From Beijerinckiaceae bacterium (lineage in GTDB: Bacteria > Pseudomonadota > Alphaproteobacteria > Rhizobiales > Beijerinckiaceae), in assembly GCA_947452455.1 (NCBI GenBank), contig CANGBX010000008.1, forward strand, positions 1 to 64,000: a DNA stretch of 64,000 bases, in the 5' to 3' direction. The position numbers and the translations under genes are program-made. The notes beneath the pieces were generated by a model. That model made no database searches, had not been told where the DNA came from, and worked only from the letters and a program-made list of their open reading frames with translations. Numbering within the stretch: position 1 is the stretch's first letter; every line of letters starts with the position of its first letter. Positions 1 to 8,382 of the stretch are shown in pieces.

Positions 1-200
1 CGATTATAATGAGAGCCGTCCTCACATGGCTCTTGGCAACAAAACGCCGGCAGAATACCTTTTGCAGGCAACCCCTTCGCCGGTGGCGAAGGGTAAAAAT
101 GCCGCTGAAAACTAACGCAGGATCTGGACCACCAAACCCAAGCGCTTCAACCAAATCGTCAACTAACATAACAACTGGATCACCTCGTGGGGGCTGGCCA
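1..200 (+). mobile_element. IS3-family element, 3' end (left bracket of island)
   Basis: The first 115 bases encode the end of an IS3-family OrfB transposase, followed by about 85 bases of non-coding IS end. Positions 1-200 match the reverse complement of 24668-24869 with about 20 differences by eye, and homology stops on both sides at the same TGGCCA, here at 195-200. I take that as the IS terminus. The copy points rightwards, into the catabolic island. The rest of the element lies outside the window. Confidence 0.8.
2..115 (+). pseudogene. IS3-family transposase OrfB, C-terminal end (partial at window edge)
   Basis: The reading frame begins DYNESRPHMALGNKTPAEYL and ends at a TAA at 113-115. 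This is the conserved C-terminal end of the DDE integrase domain of IS3-family OrfB proteins (the YN-x-RPH-x-LG-x-x-TP pattern). Only 37 codons fall inside the window, so whether the full gene is intact to the left cannot be seen. The same end occurs, more decayed, on the minus strand near 24750-24870. Confidence 0.75.
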
Positions 201-443
201 CTCTTGTTATTGTGGGACAGGATTGAACAAAAACATCGCTCAGGCAAGTGGTCATAAAATAGCCTGGCACAGCCCCTTGTGACACACTTGGTTACATTTT
301 AGGCGGCATTGCAATTTTAGCTATCTCTTGGCCATGCTTCTGGTCAGCCTTTCAAAAAACATCTCTGGGGAGAGACATTATGAGAGCCGCCGTTGTACGT
401 AGCGCTTCTATTAGTCCGACGAATCAAAACTTTCTTGCCATGC
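201..443. other. Intergenic stretch between IS end and yeiH-like gene
   Basis: No supported complete gene. A short reading frame at 380-463 begins MRAAVV after a purine-rich GGGGAGAGAC, which resembles the start of zinc-type alcohol dehydrogenases, but it stops after 27 codons. It may be the stump of a gene cut off when the island was assembled. This is a guess from six residues and a plausible ribosome-binding site. Confidence 0.3.
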
Positions 444-469
444 CCTCACTCAAACTAGTTTGAGTGAGG
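444..469 (-). terminator. Perfect 26-bp palindrome at the end of the yeiH-like gene
   Basis: CCTCACTCAAA and TTTGAGTGAGG flank a central CTAG, making an 11-bp perfect stem. It overlaps the TGA stop (450-452) of the minus-strand transporter gene. There is no clean T-run after it, only a T-rich stretch a few bases downstream, so terminator is the likeliest role but an IS target or protein-binding site is possible. Confidence 0.5.
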
Positions 470-1487
470 CCTCGAGAAACAAACCCAAACCAACCGCACC
501 GAGAATAACCAATGTCGTTCCGGTCACAGTTAAAATATGCCGAATTCCTAATTTAGCGATGGACTGTAAAGATGTTCCAAGACCGAGCGCAGCAATCGCA
601 ACAAGAAACCCCCAAGTCGAGAGTGTCTCTGCTGCAGATTTGAACAAGCTGTAGACAGGAATCAAGCCTGGGAGCAGATGTATTGAACTGTTCACGAGAC
701 AGAGCAATAAAAAGCCAAATGCAAAAACCGGAACAGGCACTTTAGCATCGCTGGCAGGCTTCAGAAAAAATCGACCAACAATCAAAATGACCGGCAGAAG
801 AAGGAGCACGCGGAAGAGTTTGACCACGACTGACGACGCACCGACGCTTTCGTTCACCGAAAAGCCAGCTCCCACAACTTGAGCAACATCATGAATTGTA
901 CCGCCTAGCAAAATACCCGTTTGCAGATCATTGAATCCCAAGAATTGCGCAAGTGGCGGATAGGCAACCATGGCAATGGTCGATAAGAGATTAACAGCGA
1001 CAATCACAAAGACTGTCTCAGCCTCTTTCGCCTCATATTTTGGCAAAACTGTCGAAGTTGCGAGGGCCGCAGAGGCACCACACACAGCTGTCGCCACACC
1101 TGCCAATGCTCCAAAAGCGCGAGATAGACCTAAAATTTGCGCAAACCAAAGCCCAAACAAAATTGTTAGTATCATTGCAGCCACAATAACAAGGCCAGCA
1201 ACAATCCCTAAATCTGCAATATCGCCAATCGCCACGCGTAAACCCAAAAGCGCAACAGCAATCCGCAGAATACGGGATACGCAAAAACGAAGCCCTGTCG
1301 CGAATGAGGCCGCTGGCACCCATGGGTGCAACAAAACACCCATCACCAATGCAATGACTAAAGGCGGAATAGGCAAAATGATCGCCACCCATGGCGCAAG
1401 AATCGAGGACATAAGCGCTAAAGCGAGGGACAAGAGAACCCCAGAAAATATATTAACCTTGGTACCCGTCCGTTCAGTTCCCGCCAT
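450..1487 (-). CDS. YeiH-family putative sulfate/sulfite exporter
   Basis: 345 residues, almost wholly hydrophobic, with about ten predicted membrane segments. It matches the YeiH/UPF0324 family (conserved hypothetical 698): TAVCGASAA near residues 133-141 and GGTIHDVAQVVGAG near 195-208 are family signatures. Members are annotated as putative sulfate exporters and some are linked to sulfite or taurine metabolism; the transported species is not proven. Length is normal. It is last in the minus-strand gene series, 238 bp after the flavoprotein gene with an IS relic between them. Its presence beside a thiol-dioxygenase-like cupin and a rhodanese protein suggests export of sulfite or sulfate released by the pathway (inference). 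Confidence 0.85.
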   Translation of the reverse strand: MAGTERTGTKVNIFSGVLLSLALALMSSILAPWVAIILPIPPLVIALVMGVLLHPWVPAASFATGLRFCVSRILRIAVALLGLRVAIGDIADLGIVAGLVIVAAMILTILFGLWFAQILGLSRAFGALAGVATAVCGASAALATSTVLPKYEAKEAETVFVIVAVNLLSTIAMVAYPPLAQFLGFNDLQTGILLGGTIHDVAQVVGAGFSVNESVGASSVVVKLFRVLLLLPVILIVGRFFLKPASDAKVPVPVFAFGFLLLCLVNSSIHLLPGLIPVYSLFKSAAETLSTWGFLVAIAALGLGTSLQSIAKLGIRHILTVTGTTLVILGAVGLGLFLEASLKLV

Positions 1488-1572
1488 TTTCTTACTTTCT
1501 ACTAATTGGTTATTTATCTTTCAAAGCACAGCAAGAATTCAAAGCGAGCTCATTTTAGCTCAAGCCTCACAG

Positions 1573-1690
1573 ATGCTTTTTTCGACCGAGCAGATTGTGG
1601 CTGTCTTGAAGCAGGGAAAGATGAGCCTGGCAGTTTCTGACCTTATCCGGGAAGATGGCGATTTCTGAACGACTTTTAACCGAGGGAAGA
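1573..1690 (+). pseudogene. IS3-family OrfA N-terminal relic
   Basis: From the ATG at 1573 the frame reads STEQIVAVLKQ a few residues in, the hallmark start of the helix-turn-helix in IS3/IS911 OrfA proteins. The frame breaks near 1650-1668, and the following bases read as the usual HGIS-x-ATFY motif only if one or two indels are allowed. It therefore is a frameshifted fragment of about 115 bases between the yeiH-like and flavoprotein genes, and it explains the large gap between them. Confidence 0.65.
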
Positions 1691-1725
1691 ATCAATATCA
1701 CTGGCCTGCTCTTTGACAGAAAAGC

Positions 1726-3255
1726 TCAAAAATCACTCTTCGACAAAGCATAATCAGCTGCTTGAGCCCCAGCTTCTCGCCCCGATGTGAAAGCCCAAGC
1801 AAGATGATGACCATGGCCTTGGAGCAAAAGATCACCCTGACCCACAGCACCCGCCGCAAACAGACCTGATATGATACCACCTCCCGTTTTTTTAACACGC
1901 ATCTGAGGATCAACCTTCAGACCACCATCTGTCAGCACAAGAAACGAACGCACTGGTCCAAGAGCGACAAATGGCGGAACTAAAATTTGCCCATAACCAC
2001 GCAGCTTTTGCTTTTGGTTATGTGCCCCGATGGCTTCATCCAATTTTTCCGGCTCGATGCCAATTTCTGAAGCAAGCCCTCGTATCGTATCGGCTGTGCG
2101 GCAGACATCCGGCCGATAATGACATAAATCGGAAATATAAATGTAACCCAGACCAGGAGCGGTTGACAGATAATGCGGCCATTTCGAGAAGTGTTGCGTA
2201 ACCTTTTCATCAAAGATGATATACCCTAGTCCCTCAGGCTGATGCGTCAATTCTGTCGCTAATTTAGTGGGTGAATCGCAAAATAGCTCCCCATCACGAT
2301 TGATAAGGATGGCTCCTGTTTCAAAGATCGCAGGGTGAGGCTGTAAAACCGATCCTAAAAAACGCAAGAGAAGCGGTCTTATTACGGACATAGGCAAAAG
2401 CTCAAAACCGAGCCGCATCAATTTCGTCAGAAATGGAAAGGTCGGCATGCGTCTCAAAATGGGCGACGAACTAGTCGGCACAAAGCGAATGGTCGGTTTT
2501 GCTATAATATCTTGCGATATAGCCGCCCCCACTTGCATTGCAATCTTGTGGCCATCACCCGTCGCCAAACGATTAACACTCGCAAGACCTGGACCAATAT
2601 TTTTCAAAGCCTGACCAAGCGCATTCGGATTAGCGCTCAAATCTCCTGTTGTCAGGATCACAGCGCCTGCCTTTAACCTGAAGTCTCGCCCCTCACAAAA
2701 AAGATTGGCCCCACAAACAGACACATCATGACACAGAAGCGATAACGCCGATGTATTGCATAAGATTTCGACGCCCAATCTGCGCGCCTCAAGCTCCAAT
2801 CTTTGAACATAAGCATTTGATCCTGGAATAACATTATGCATCCGCGCGACACGATGCGGGGGTTCTTCAAAAGGACCAACAAATTCAACCCCTAAATTCT
2901 GAAGCCAATCAAGTGTCGCTGGTGAGTTTGCGACAAGAAACGAGCGCAATTCTGGCTCACTTTCTGGACGCACACAGCCATTCATTTCAACAAGGTCCTC
3001 GCCATGAGCGTCAGATGAATCTGCAATTCCACGCCGCATTTGATATTTCGTTTGCGACGCAGTGAAGGATCCTACAGACCAACCTGTCGACCCCCCTAAC
3101 GCAGGACCCTTTTCAATGAGTAACACTTGTGCGCCATGAACAGCTGCTTCTATTGCAGCAGCAAGGCCGGCCCCACCTCCGCCAATGACAAGCACATCAA
3201 CCGCTTTAGATGACGGGTATGATTGGATTTCTGATATCAACCAACAGTCCTTCAC
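1726..3255 (-). CDS. FAD-dependent oxidoreductase (FAD-binding-2 / fumarate reductase flavoprotein type)
   Basis: 509 residues. The N-terminus has a Rossmann dinucleotide-binding motif VLVIGGGGAGLAAA near residues 21-34 with an acidic EKG after the second strand, and GGSTGWS follows. The C-terminus has GLFAAGAVGQGDLLLQGHG, the FAD-contact segment of the fumarate reductase/3-ketosteroid dehydrogenase/urocanate reductase family. It probably oxidises or reduces a C-C double bond in the substrate; which one cannot be told. The start is a GTG at 3255; no ATG is available before the Rossmann motif. It sits 68 bp downstream of the IclR gene on the same strand, so the two may be co-transcribed. Confidence 0.85.
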   Translation of the reverse strand: MKDCWLISEIQSYPSSKAVDVLVIGGGGAGLAAAIEAAVHGAQVLLIEKGPALGGSTGWSVGSFTASQTKYQMRRGIADSSDAHGEDLVEMNGCVRPESEPELRSFLVANSPATLDWLQNLGVEFVGPFEEPPHRVARMHNVIPGSNAYVQRLELEARRLGVEILCNTSALSLLCHDVSVCGANLFCEGRDFRLKAGAVILTTGDLSANPNALGQALKNIGPGLASVNRLATGDGHKIAMQVGAAISQDIIAKPTIRFVPTSSSPILRRMPTFPFLTKLMRLGFELLPMSVIRPLLLRFLGSVLQPHPAIFETGAILINRDGELFCDSPTKLATELTHQPEGLGYIIFDEKVTQHFSKWPHYLSTAPGLGYIYISDLCHYRPDVCRTADTIRGLASEIGIEPEKLDEAIGAHNQKQKLRGYGQILVPPFVALGPVRSFLVLTDGGLKVDPQMRVKKTGGGIISGLFAAGAVGQGDLLLQGHGHHLAWAFTSGREAGAQAADYALSKSDF

Positions 3256-3323
3256 TTACGCCTAGAATCACACTGGTAATTTGATCCGAATTAAAGCGAA
3301 GCAAATTTTTTCAAATATGAGAT

Positions 3324-4088
3324 TTATTCTCCGAAGGGGTAAATACTTGCCCCAAGACGCAATGAGATTTCACGTGCCGATTTGTGGAGAGATGGCAGAA
3401 GCCGCTCGGCTTCTGCATCAGTCAACAAATGCTCAGGACAGATAAGGCCCAAGGTTGCAACTGCAATAGGTGAGCCATCAAAAAGCGGCACTGCGAGAGC
3501 GGACGAACCTGGCAGGGTCTCACCGCGGGTAACAGAGAATCCGGATTTATGAACTCTCTGAATTACTGTACGAAATTTTCTAGGGTCGACGATTGTCTTA
3601 TCTGTGACATACGGCAAGCCACGTGTTCTAATAAAATTTTCAACTTGGTGCGGCGGTCCAAACGCAAGAAGAACTTTACCAGCAGACGTTGCATGAAATG
3701 GCATCCATAGGCCAACACGCCAACGTCCATCGACAAAAAGACGTCCCTCAACTGCTAAAACATGAATGACATCAGCGCCCTGCATAACGCTAACAACGGC
3801 AGAGTGACCCGTTTCATCAACCAATTTCCGCATGGTCGGCAAAGCCACACGCGAAAGACGATTTGAATTGATATAATTATTGCCTAGAGCAAATGAATTC
3901 AGTCCAACAAAATATTTCTTGGATGTGGGATCCTGAACTAAATAACCATTATCACGAAATGTGCTCAGCACTTTTGAGACATTGCTTTTTTGAATTCCCA
4001 AACGATCGGCCAGCTCCGTGACGCCGAGAGGCTCGTTGCGCAAGGCGAATTCATCTAAAATTTTGAGAGCTGAAGCGAGAGCCTTCAT
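3324..4088 (-). CDS. IclR-family transcriptional regulator
   Basis: 254 residues from the ATG at 4088 (MKALASALKILDEF); an upstream in-frame start at 4166 would add 26 residues not typical of the family. The N-terminal winged helix-turn-helix reads VTELADRLGIQKSNVSKVLSTF. The C-terminal effector domain has the usual FHATSAGKVLLAFGP and PGSSALAVPLFD segments. IclR proteins usually act as dimers on short palindromes and respond to aromatic or small carboxylic acids. It is the only evident regulator in the island, which makes it the natural candidate to bind the GTTTC/GAAAC sites before genes at 11731, 14308 and 22249 (inference). Confidence 0.92.
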   Translation of the reverse strand: MKALASALKILDEFALRNEPLGVTELADRLGIQKSNVSKVLSTFRDNGYLVQDPTSKKYFVGLNSFALGNNYINSNRLSRVALPTMRKLVDETGHSAVVSVMQGADVIHVLAVEGRLFVDGRWRVGLWMPFHATSAGKVLLAFGPPHQVENFIRTRGLPYVTDKTIVDPRKFRTVIQRVHKSGFSVTRGETLPGSSALAVPLFDGSPIAVATLGLICPEHLLTDAEAERLLPSLHKSAREISLRLGASIYPFGE

Positions 4089-4115
4089 ATGCGAATCCAA
4101 ACAACGACAATTTGG

Positions 4116-4132
4116 TTTTCCTATACAGAAAC
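4116..4132. promoter_or_regulatory. Weak candidate IclR operator upstream of the iclR gene
   Basis: TTTTC and GAAAC are separated by 7 bases, one mismatch from the GTTTC-N7-GAAAC core found at three other island promoters. It lies 28 bp upstream of the regulator's start, where autoregulation would be expected. The third GTTTC half-site present in the other three is missing, so this is a weak call. Confidence 0.3.
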
Positions 4133-4222
4133 GCAAAGCCCGTGACAAGCCAAAACGCCCGTGCAAACAGAAGCGAAATGGCCCGCAGGATCAGAAATAT
4201 CCCAACGCACGCCGACCGAACT

Positions 4223-4810
4223 TTAGCGAATGTTCGGATTTGGCGGAAACCACTTGGCTTTACGTGTCGCAAGATCAAACTGCAAACGATCCTTGAGATC
4301 AGACAGCCTGCGTCCATAGAGGTGGAGATGCAACGTAGGCTCTTCACTATGAACATGAATGCTATGAATATCATCAGGCATGAGTGCAATCGGATTACCC
4401 GCGCGGACAATATGTTCACGATCTAAAACCAGATCAACAGTTTCATTATCGCTGGCGTCGTCCTGACGACGATAAATTTTATTCAATTCATCTCCAGCAA
4501 TACCGGCAATAACCGCCCAAGTCGCGTGGTTATGCGGAGGGGTTTCTTTACCCTTATTGGCTGATGACACATACAGCGTATATTGACCGTCAGGATCCGA
4601 GACAACTTCATAAAGAATATTTGTCGGACCATCTGGCGGTGGAAAATCACTACGCGAAAACAGATCTTTTTTCGCAGCGAGCGACGCCAATTCAGCTGTG
4701 ACTTGCTTTAAAACCTCACGTGAAAGTCCAGCATTCATAATCTGTTTGACACGGTCAACACTCTGCCGCGATGCCTCTTTCGTCTGGGACGGTATTTTTA
4801 CATGTGGCAT
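4223..4810 (-). CDS. Cupin, cysteine dioxygenase/thiol dioxygenase-like
   Basis: 195 residues with a single cupin barrel. The metal motif PPHNHATWAVIAGIAGDE has His93 and His95, and the third ligand is likely His149 in DDIHSIHVHS. This three-histidine arrangement and the segment order match cysteine dioxygenase-type and related metal-dependent beta-helix proteins (COG5553-like). Family members oxidise thiols (cysteine, 3-mercaptopropionate, mercaptosuccinate) to sulfinates with Fe(II) and O2. The actual thiol here is unknown. It is 31 bp downstream of the rhodanese gene in the same operon, which supports a sulfur-related role. Start ATG at 4810 has GGAGAAAGAC just upstream. Confidence 0.75.
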   Translation of the reverse strand: MPHVKIPSQTKEASRQSVDRVKQIMNAGLSREVLKQVTAELASLAAKKDLFSRSDFPPPDGPTNILYEVVSDPDGQYTLYVSSANKGKETPPHNHATWAVIAGIAGDELNKIYRRQDDASDNETVDLVLDREHIVRAGNPIALMPDDIHSIHVHSEEPTLHLHLYGRRLSDLKDRLQFDLATRKAKWFPPNPNIR

Positions 4811-4841
4811 GTCTTTCTCCTATCTTGAACCGAAGTAAAAT

Positions 4842-6419
4842 TCATAAACGTCTAAATGCAGCGCCGGGTTCTTTGACAACGCGCTCCATGAGCCCCTTCT
4901 CCCAGTCGAGGTAAGCACGCATCGAATCCTCAGCAGCATCTGTCAGATCATATGGCTTGTAAAACACATCATCAGGAAACGCTGGCAAATTGCCTGCACC
5001 TGAAACGGTCGCAAAACCCGCCTGCCGCCAGGATTGCAAGCCACCTTCCAAAGCATAAACATCGCTTCCTGTAAGGCACAATTCTCGAGCTACAATTTGC
5101 GCCAAACGTCCATCTGGGGACACAAGAACGGCTTTATTATGCGCCAAAGCACCATTGAGAAGCGTCTCCCGTTCGGCAAAAAGTGCGAATTCAATATGAA
5201 TACGGCGATAGATTTTGCTGGATGACAAATCATAAACTGCATATCCTTGTTTATGCAGTTCGATCAATTCAGTTGGCGTGACAAGAGGGGCTTGATGGAT
5301 CAAGTGATCAGCCAGTGGAGACGATGCCGGTTCATGACTGCTCATGTCCGAATCCACGAGACAAAAAACATCATCAATACCCATCTGTCGCAACCATGCA
5401 CCAACCATAGGTGCACGCAACCCGTCGCTATCACAAAGCACATGCCTCGCATGCCGCGTTGCTGCAAAAGTATCGAAAGTTTGAACCAATTGCCCACCCG
5501 GGGCTGATGCAAAACCTTTGCGATGACCGCGTTTAAAATCTTCCGGGTCACGAATATCAAAAAAATAAGTGGTGCGGTTGGTGTCGCGAGAGAATTCCGT
5601 GCATGTCTCTGCATCAATGAAGCTGACGCCGGTACGCATCGCCCTTTTTCGAACCTGTTCACGAGCCATATCAAGTTGTGCTGGAGCAGACGGTGGCAAT
5701 CTCTTCTCTTTCATATGCTCCAGAGAAAGACCGGCTAAATGCCAACCCATCGTTCCATCACGAAGTGCAAAAACAGGATTTTTCAATCCAGAATCAATCA
5801 ACGTTTGTGCACCAATGATGCTACGCGTGCGGCCGGCGCAATTGACGACAATCTTCTGATCGGCCCGAAGATTTAAGCTGCCAATTCGATAGACAAGTTC
5901 AGCACCGGGACAATTGACCGATCCATGAATACTCATCACCTGATATTCATCAAACGGTCGCGCATCAATCAGAACAAGATTGCTATCTTCCTGAATCAAA
6001 TGATGTAAATCTTCTGGGGCTATATGAGGCGTCCCTGCCGTCTCTTCGATAAATTCACCAAAAGCTTTACTTGGAACATTCATGCCTTCGTAAAGATGAT
6101 ATCCCGCTTCCTGCCAAGCGCGTGACCCATTAGAAACAAACCGCACATCTGTATAACCGAATTGATCAAAAATATATTTGACATCGCTTTTTGGAGCGCC
6201 CAACTCGATGAGGATGATGCAGGTCGTTTTGCATGGAACCAATGTTTCAAGACGCAATTCGAGAAGCGAACGAGGGATATTTGTCGCAAAAAACAAATGT
6301 CCTTTCGCAAAGTCACCTTCCCTGCGGAGATCAAGAATTGCATGTTCTTGATAACTCATGATCATGGTCACAAGTTCAGTAATCGATATCTCGCGCATGT
6401 CGCATTTATATCCGGTCAC
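4842..6419 (-). CDS. Four-domain rhodanese-like protein
   Basis: 525 residues made of four rhodanese-like domains, about residues 8-110, 130-235, 262-365 and 380-480. Only the second has a recognisable active loop: CAGRTR with Cys194. The first has an acidic loop without cysteine, the third reads CDSDGLRAP, and the fourth SPDGRLAQ. Rhodaneses carry persulfide sulfur between acceptors, so one domain is likely catalytic and the others structural or substrate-binding. The start given is a GTG at 6419 that overlaps the upstream TGA as GTGA, implying coupling; an ATG at 6398 is the alternative. It lies between a 2-hydroxyacid dehydrogenase and a thiol-dioxygenase-like cupin. Confidence 0.85.
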   Translation of the reverse strand: MTGYKCDMREISITELVTMIMSYQEHAILDLRREGDFAKGHLFFATNIPRSLLELRLETLVPCKTTCIILIELGAPKSDVKYIFDQFGYTDVRFVSNGSRAWQEAGYHLYEGMNVPSKAFGEFIEETAGTPHIAPEDLHHLIQEDSNLVLIDARPFDEYQVMSIHGSVNCPGAELVYRIGSLNLRADQKIVVNCAGRTRSIIGAQTLIDSGLKNPVFALRDGTMGWHLAGLSLEHMKEKRLPPSAPAQLDMAREQVRKRAMRTGVSFIDAETCTEFSRDTNRTTYFFDIRDPEDFKRGHRKGFASAPGGQLVQTFDTFAATRHARHVLCDSDGLRAPMVGAWLRQMGIDDVFCLVDSDMSSHEPASSPLADHLIHQAPLVTPTELIELHKQGYAVYDLSSSKIYRRIHIEFALFAERETLLNGALAHNKAVLVSPDGRLAQIVARELCLTGSDVYALEGGLQSWRQAGFATVSGAGNLPAFPDDVFYKPYDLTDAAEDSMRAYLDWEKGLMERVVKEPGAAFRRL

Positions 6420-7498
6420 GCCTTTTCAGCTACCGCGCTCCAAATTCGCTTACAGATTTCAGCCATATCAATTAAGCCAAGATCACGTTGTGCGACAGCC
6501 GTATGCGGCGTGAGAATGACGTTTTTGAATTTCTTCAACGGCTCGTCTGCACGGCCCGGCTCTTCATAACCAACATCAAGGCCATAACCGCCTAATTTTC
6601 CGCTCTCTAAGGCTTGATTGAGCGCCTCGCGATCAATCAATTGCGCACGGGCAATATTCACCACAATGGCACCGGTTTTGAGCTTCTGCAAAGCAGAGCG
6701 ATCAATGATCCCACGTGTACCATCATTCAACGGAAGATGAATGGAAAGGAAGTCCGATTGCTGCAACAATTCGTCTAAGGACACGTATTCGGCATTATAC
6801 ATCGCTTCGTCGATCAGGCTCATTCGGTTGCGCTGATGGTAAATGACCTTCATGCCGAAAGAAGCGGCCCGTGCAGCGACTTCGCGCCCGATTTCACCCA
6901 TGCCTAAGGCACCAAATGTCGAGCCATAGAGCACTTTGATATTCGGTATGCGCCCGTAATTTGAATTTGTAGTATAACGACGATCATAGGGGCGAGAATT
7001 AAATCCAGCTGCATCCAATGAAGCTGAATCCACGATACCATTGGTTTCGCACAATCTACGTGCCAACGCGATCATTAAGGTGAATGCCTGCTCAGCCACA
7101 GCCACATTCACACGTCGCTTTTGGATGCGCACAGGCAAATTATGGCGGGCGCAAGCAGCGATATCAATATTCGCGCTCAACGTTCCGAATTTATGGACAA
7201 TTGCCAAATCTTTGCCCAAAGTAATTTCTTTTTCACCAAAAGGCAACGCCTCAATGATTACCGCCTTCGCACCCGGCAATTTTGCTTGCAAATCAGCCTG
7301 ATCCTTGACGAGATCAATTTGCGCAGGATAGAGGCCGGGAATCTCCGACTGAAACTTGTGCAGCCAAGATTCAAAATCTGGAATGTCATGAGCCATAAAG
7401 TCTGACAGAGCCGATCTGTGTTCTGCGGTAATGCGAGAGTCTAATAAAACAGGAACAATGCGCAGATACGGATCATCTTCAACGAGCACGCGGATCAT
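6416..7498 (-). CDS. D-isomer-specific 2-hydroxyacid dehydrogenase (copy 1)
   Basis: 360 residues. The NAD-binding motif is GALGMGEIG near residues 196-204. The catalytic set of the family is present: Arg284 in NIARAQLID, Glu312/313 in YEEPGR, and His332 in LTPHTAV. It has a long N-terminal region (residues 1-75, LRIVPVLLDS then DFMAHDIPDF) shared with the second dehydrogenase at 18229-19311, so the two are paralogues of an unusual subgroup. It should interconvert a 2-keto and a D-2-hydroxy acid with NAD(P)H; substrate unknown. Gaps to neighbours are 23 bp upstream and an overlap downstream. Confidence 0.9.
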   Translation of the reverse strand: MIRVLVEDDPYLRIVPVLLDSRITAEHRSALSDFMAHDIPDFESWLHKFQSEIPGLYPAQIDLVKDQADLQAKLPGAKAVIIEALPFGEKEITLGKDLAIVHKFGTLSANIDIAACARHNLPVRIQKRRVNVAVAEQAFTLMIALARRLCETNGIVDSASLDAAGFNSRPYDRRYTTNSNYGRIPNIKVLYGSTFGALGMGEIGREVAARAASFGMKVIYHQRNRMSLIDEAMYNAEYVSLDELLQQSDFLSIHLPLNDGTRGIIDRSALQKLKTGAIVVNIARAQLIDREALNQALESGKLGGYGLDVGYEEPGRADEPLKKFKNVILTPHTAVAQRDLGLIDMAEICKRIWSAVAEKA

Positions 7499-7521
7499 TA
7501 TTTTATTCCCTTCAATTATTT

Positions 7522-8355
7522 TTAATGTTGACTCAGAAGACGTCCGAACCCTTCGATCTTGTCATTGATTCCGACCTGCCTCAAGGCATGCCAAAATGTA
7601 ACTAGGTTGCTGGTGATCAAGGGTTTTCCGCGCTCCGCTTCGATGGCCGCTATTTCCTGAACACCCGCCATATTGGCACAACTGATGAATAGGACATCGG
7701 CTTTGTCATGATCAATATGACGACAAAAGCGGTGCAGGGATTGGGGAGGTACACGCCCGATACCACGTCGCTCCTCCTGTGTAACGCCAAGCTCAAGGCC
7801 GTACATGGATACAACTTCGAAGCCCTCGCGCTCGAGAAATTCGATCTCAGTTTCATTGATGAAACTGAGATAAGGCGTCCCAAGCGCGACCCGGCGAACA
7901 TTCAATGCTTTGAGGGCTGCTATGACCGCAGTGATCGTACAAAAGGCTGGGCATCCCGCAGCTTTTGTAATGGCCTCTTCAATAGCTTTGGGGGGTGTCA
8001 GAACGCTACCCGATGTGCAAGCCCAAGCAATGATATCGCATTCGGCCGTTTCTAACTCTTGTGCTGCGCGTTCTGTATCGGTCCACATTTTGGAATAGGA
8101 CTCAGCTGTGGCCTTCCCCGTCAATAAAAGCTTTGTGGCGTGAAAGGAGACACCCTTAGGTGCCATTTGGTACAATTCTGGCTCGAGAGCAGTATTCACG
8201 CCAGGCGTAATAATGCCGACCTTAGCTCGATATCCATACGGGCTGTAGAATTGGACAGCTTTCATCACATTGCTTGCAATTTTCTCCGGGGCCGCAGCAG
8301 CCGCTTTTGGGCGCAACGATTCCACCTTTGAAAATTCTGCCTTCGAGCCGCTCAT
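7522..8355 (-). CDS. Asp/Glu racemase superfamily, maleate isomerase/arylmalonate decarboxylase type
   Basis: 277 residues. Two cysteine motifs are visible: ACTSGS with Cys113 and SCANMAG with Cys226. Maleate cis-trans isomerases and racemases of this superfamily use two cysteines, while arylmalonate decarboxylase keeps only one, so an isomerase or racemase is favoured. The segment VGIITPGVNTALEPELYQM near residues 46-64 is typical of the maleate isomerase branch. About 30 low-complexity residues precede the conserved core; a start at the internal ATG (residue 31) is possible. In a five-step operon with binding proteins for carboxylates, it fits handling of a dicarboxylic acid. Confidence 0.8.
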   Translation of the reverse strand: MSGSKAEFSKVESLRPKAAAAAPEKIASNVMKAVQFYSPYGYRAKVGIITPGVNTALEPELYQMAPKGVSFHATKLLLTGKATAESYSKMWTDTERAAQELETAECDIIAWACTSGSVLTPPKAIEEAITKAAGCPAFCTITAVIAALKALNVRRVALGTPYLSFINETEIEFLEREGFEVVSMYGLELGVTQEERRGIGRVPPQSLHRFCRHIDHDKADVLFISCANMAGVQEIAAIEAERGKPLITSNLVTFWHALRQVGINDKIEGFGRLLSQH

Positions 8356-8382
8356 CGTAAATCTCCATTCAATAAAATATCT

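Noticed and set aside
970-1668. 232-codon plus-strand frame across the yeiH-like gene
   Set aside because: Its first two thirds are antisense to the transporter. Only the last part is meaningful, as an IS3 OrfA relic, which is annotated separately.
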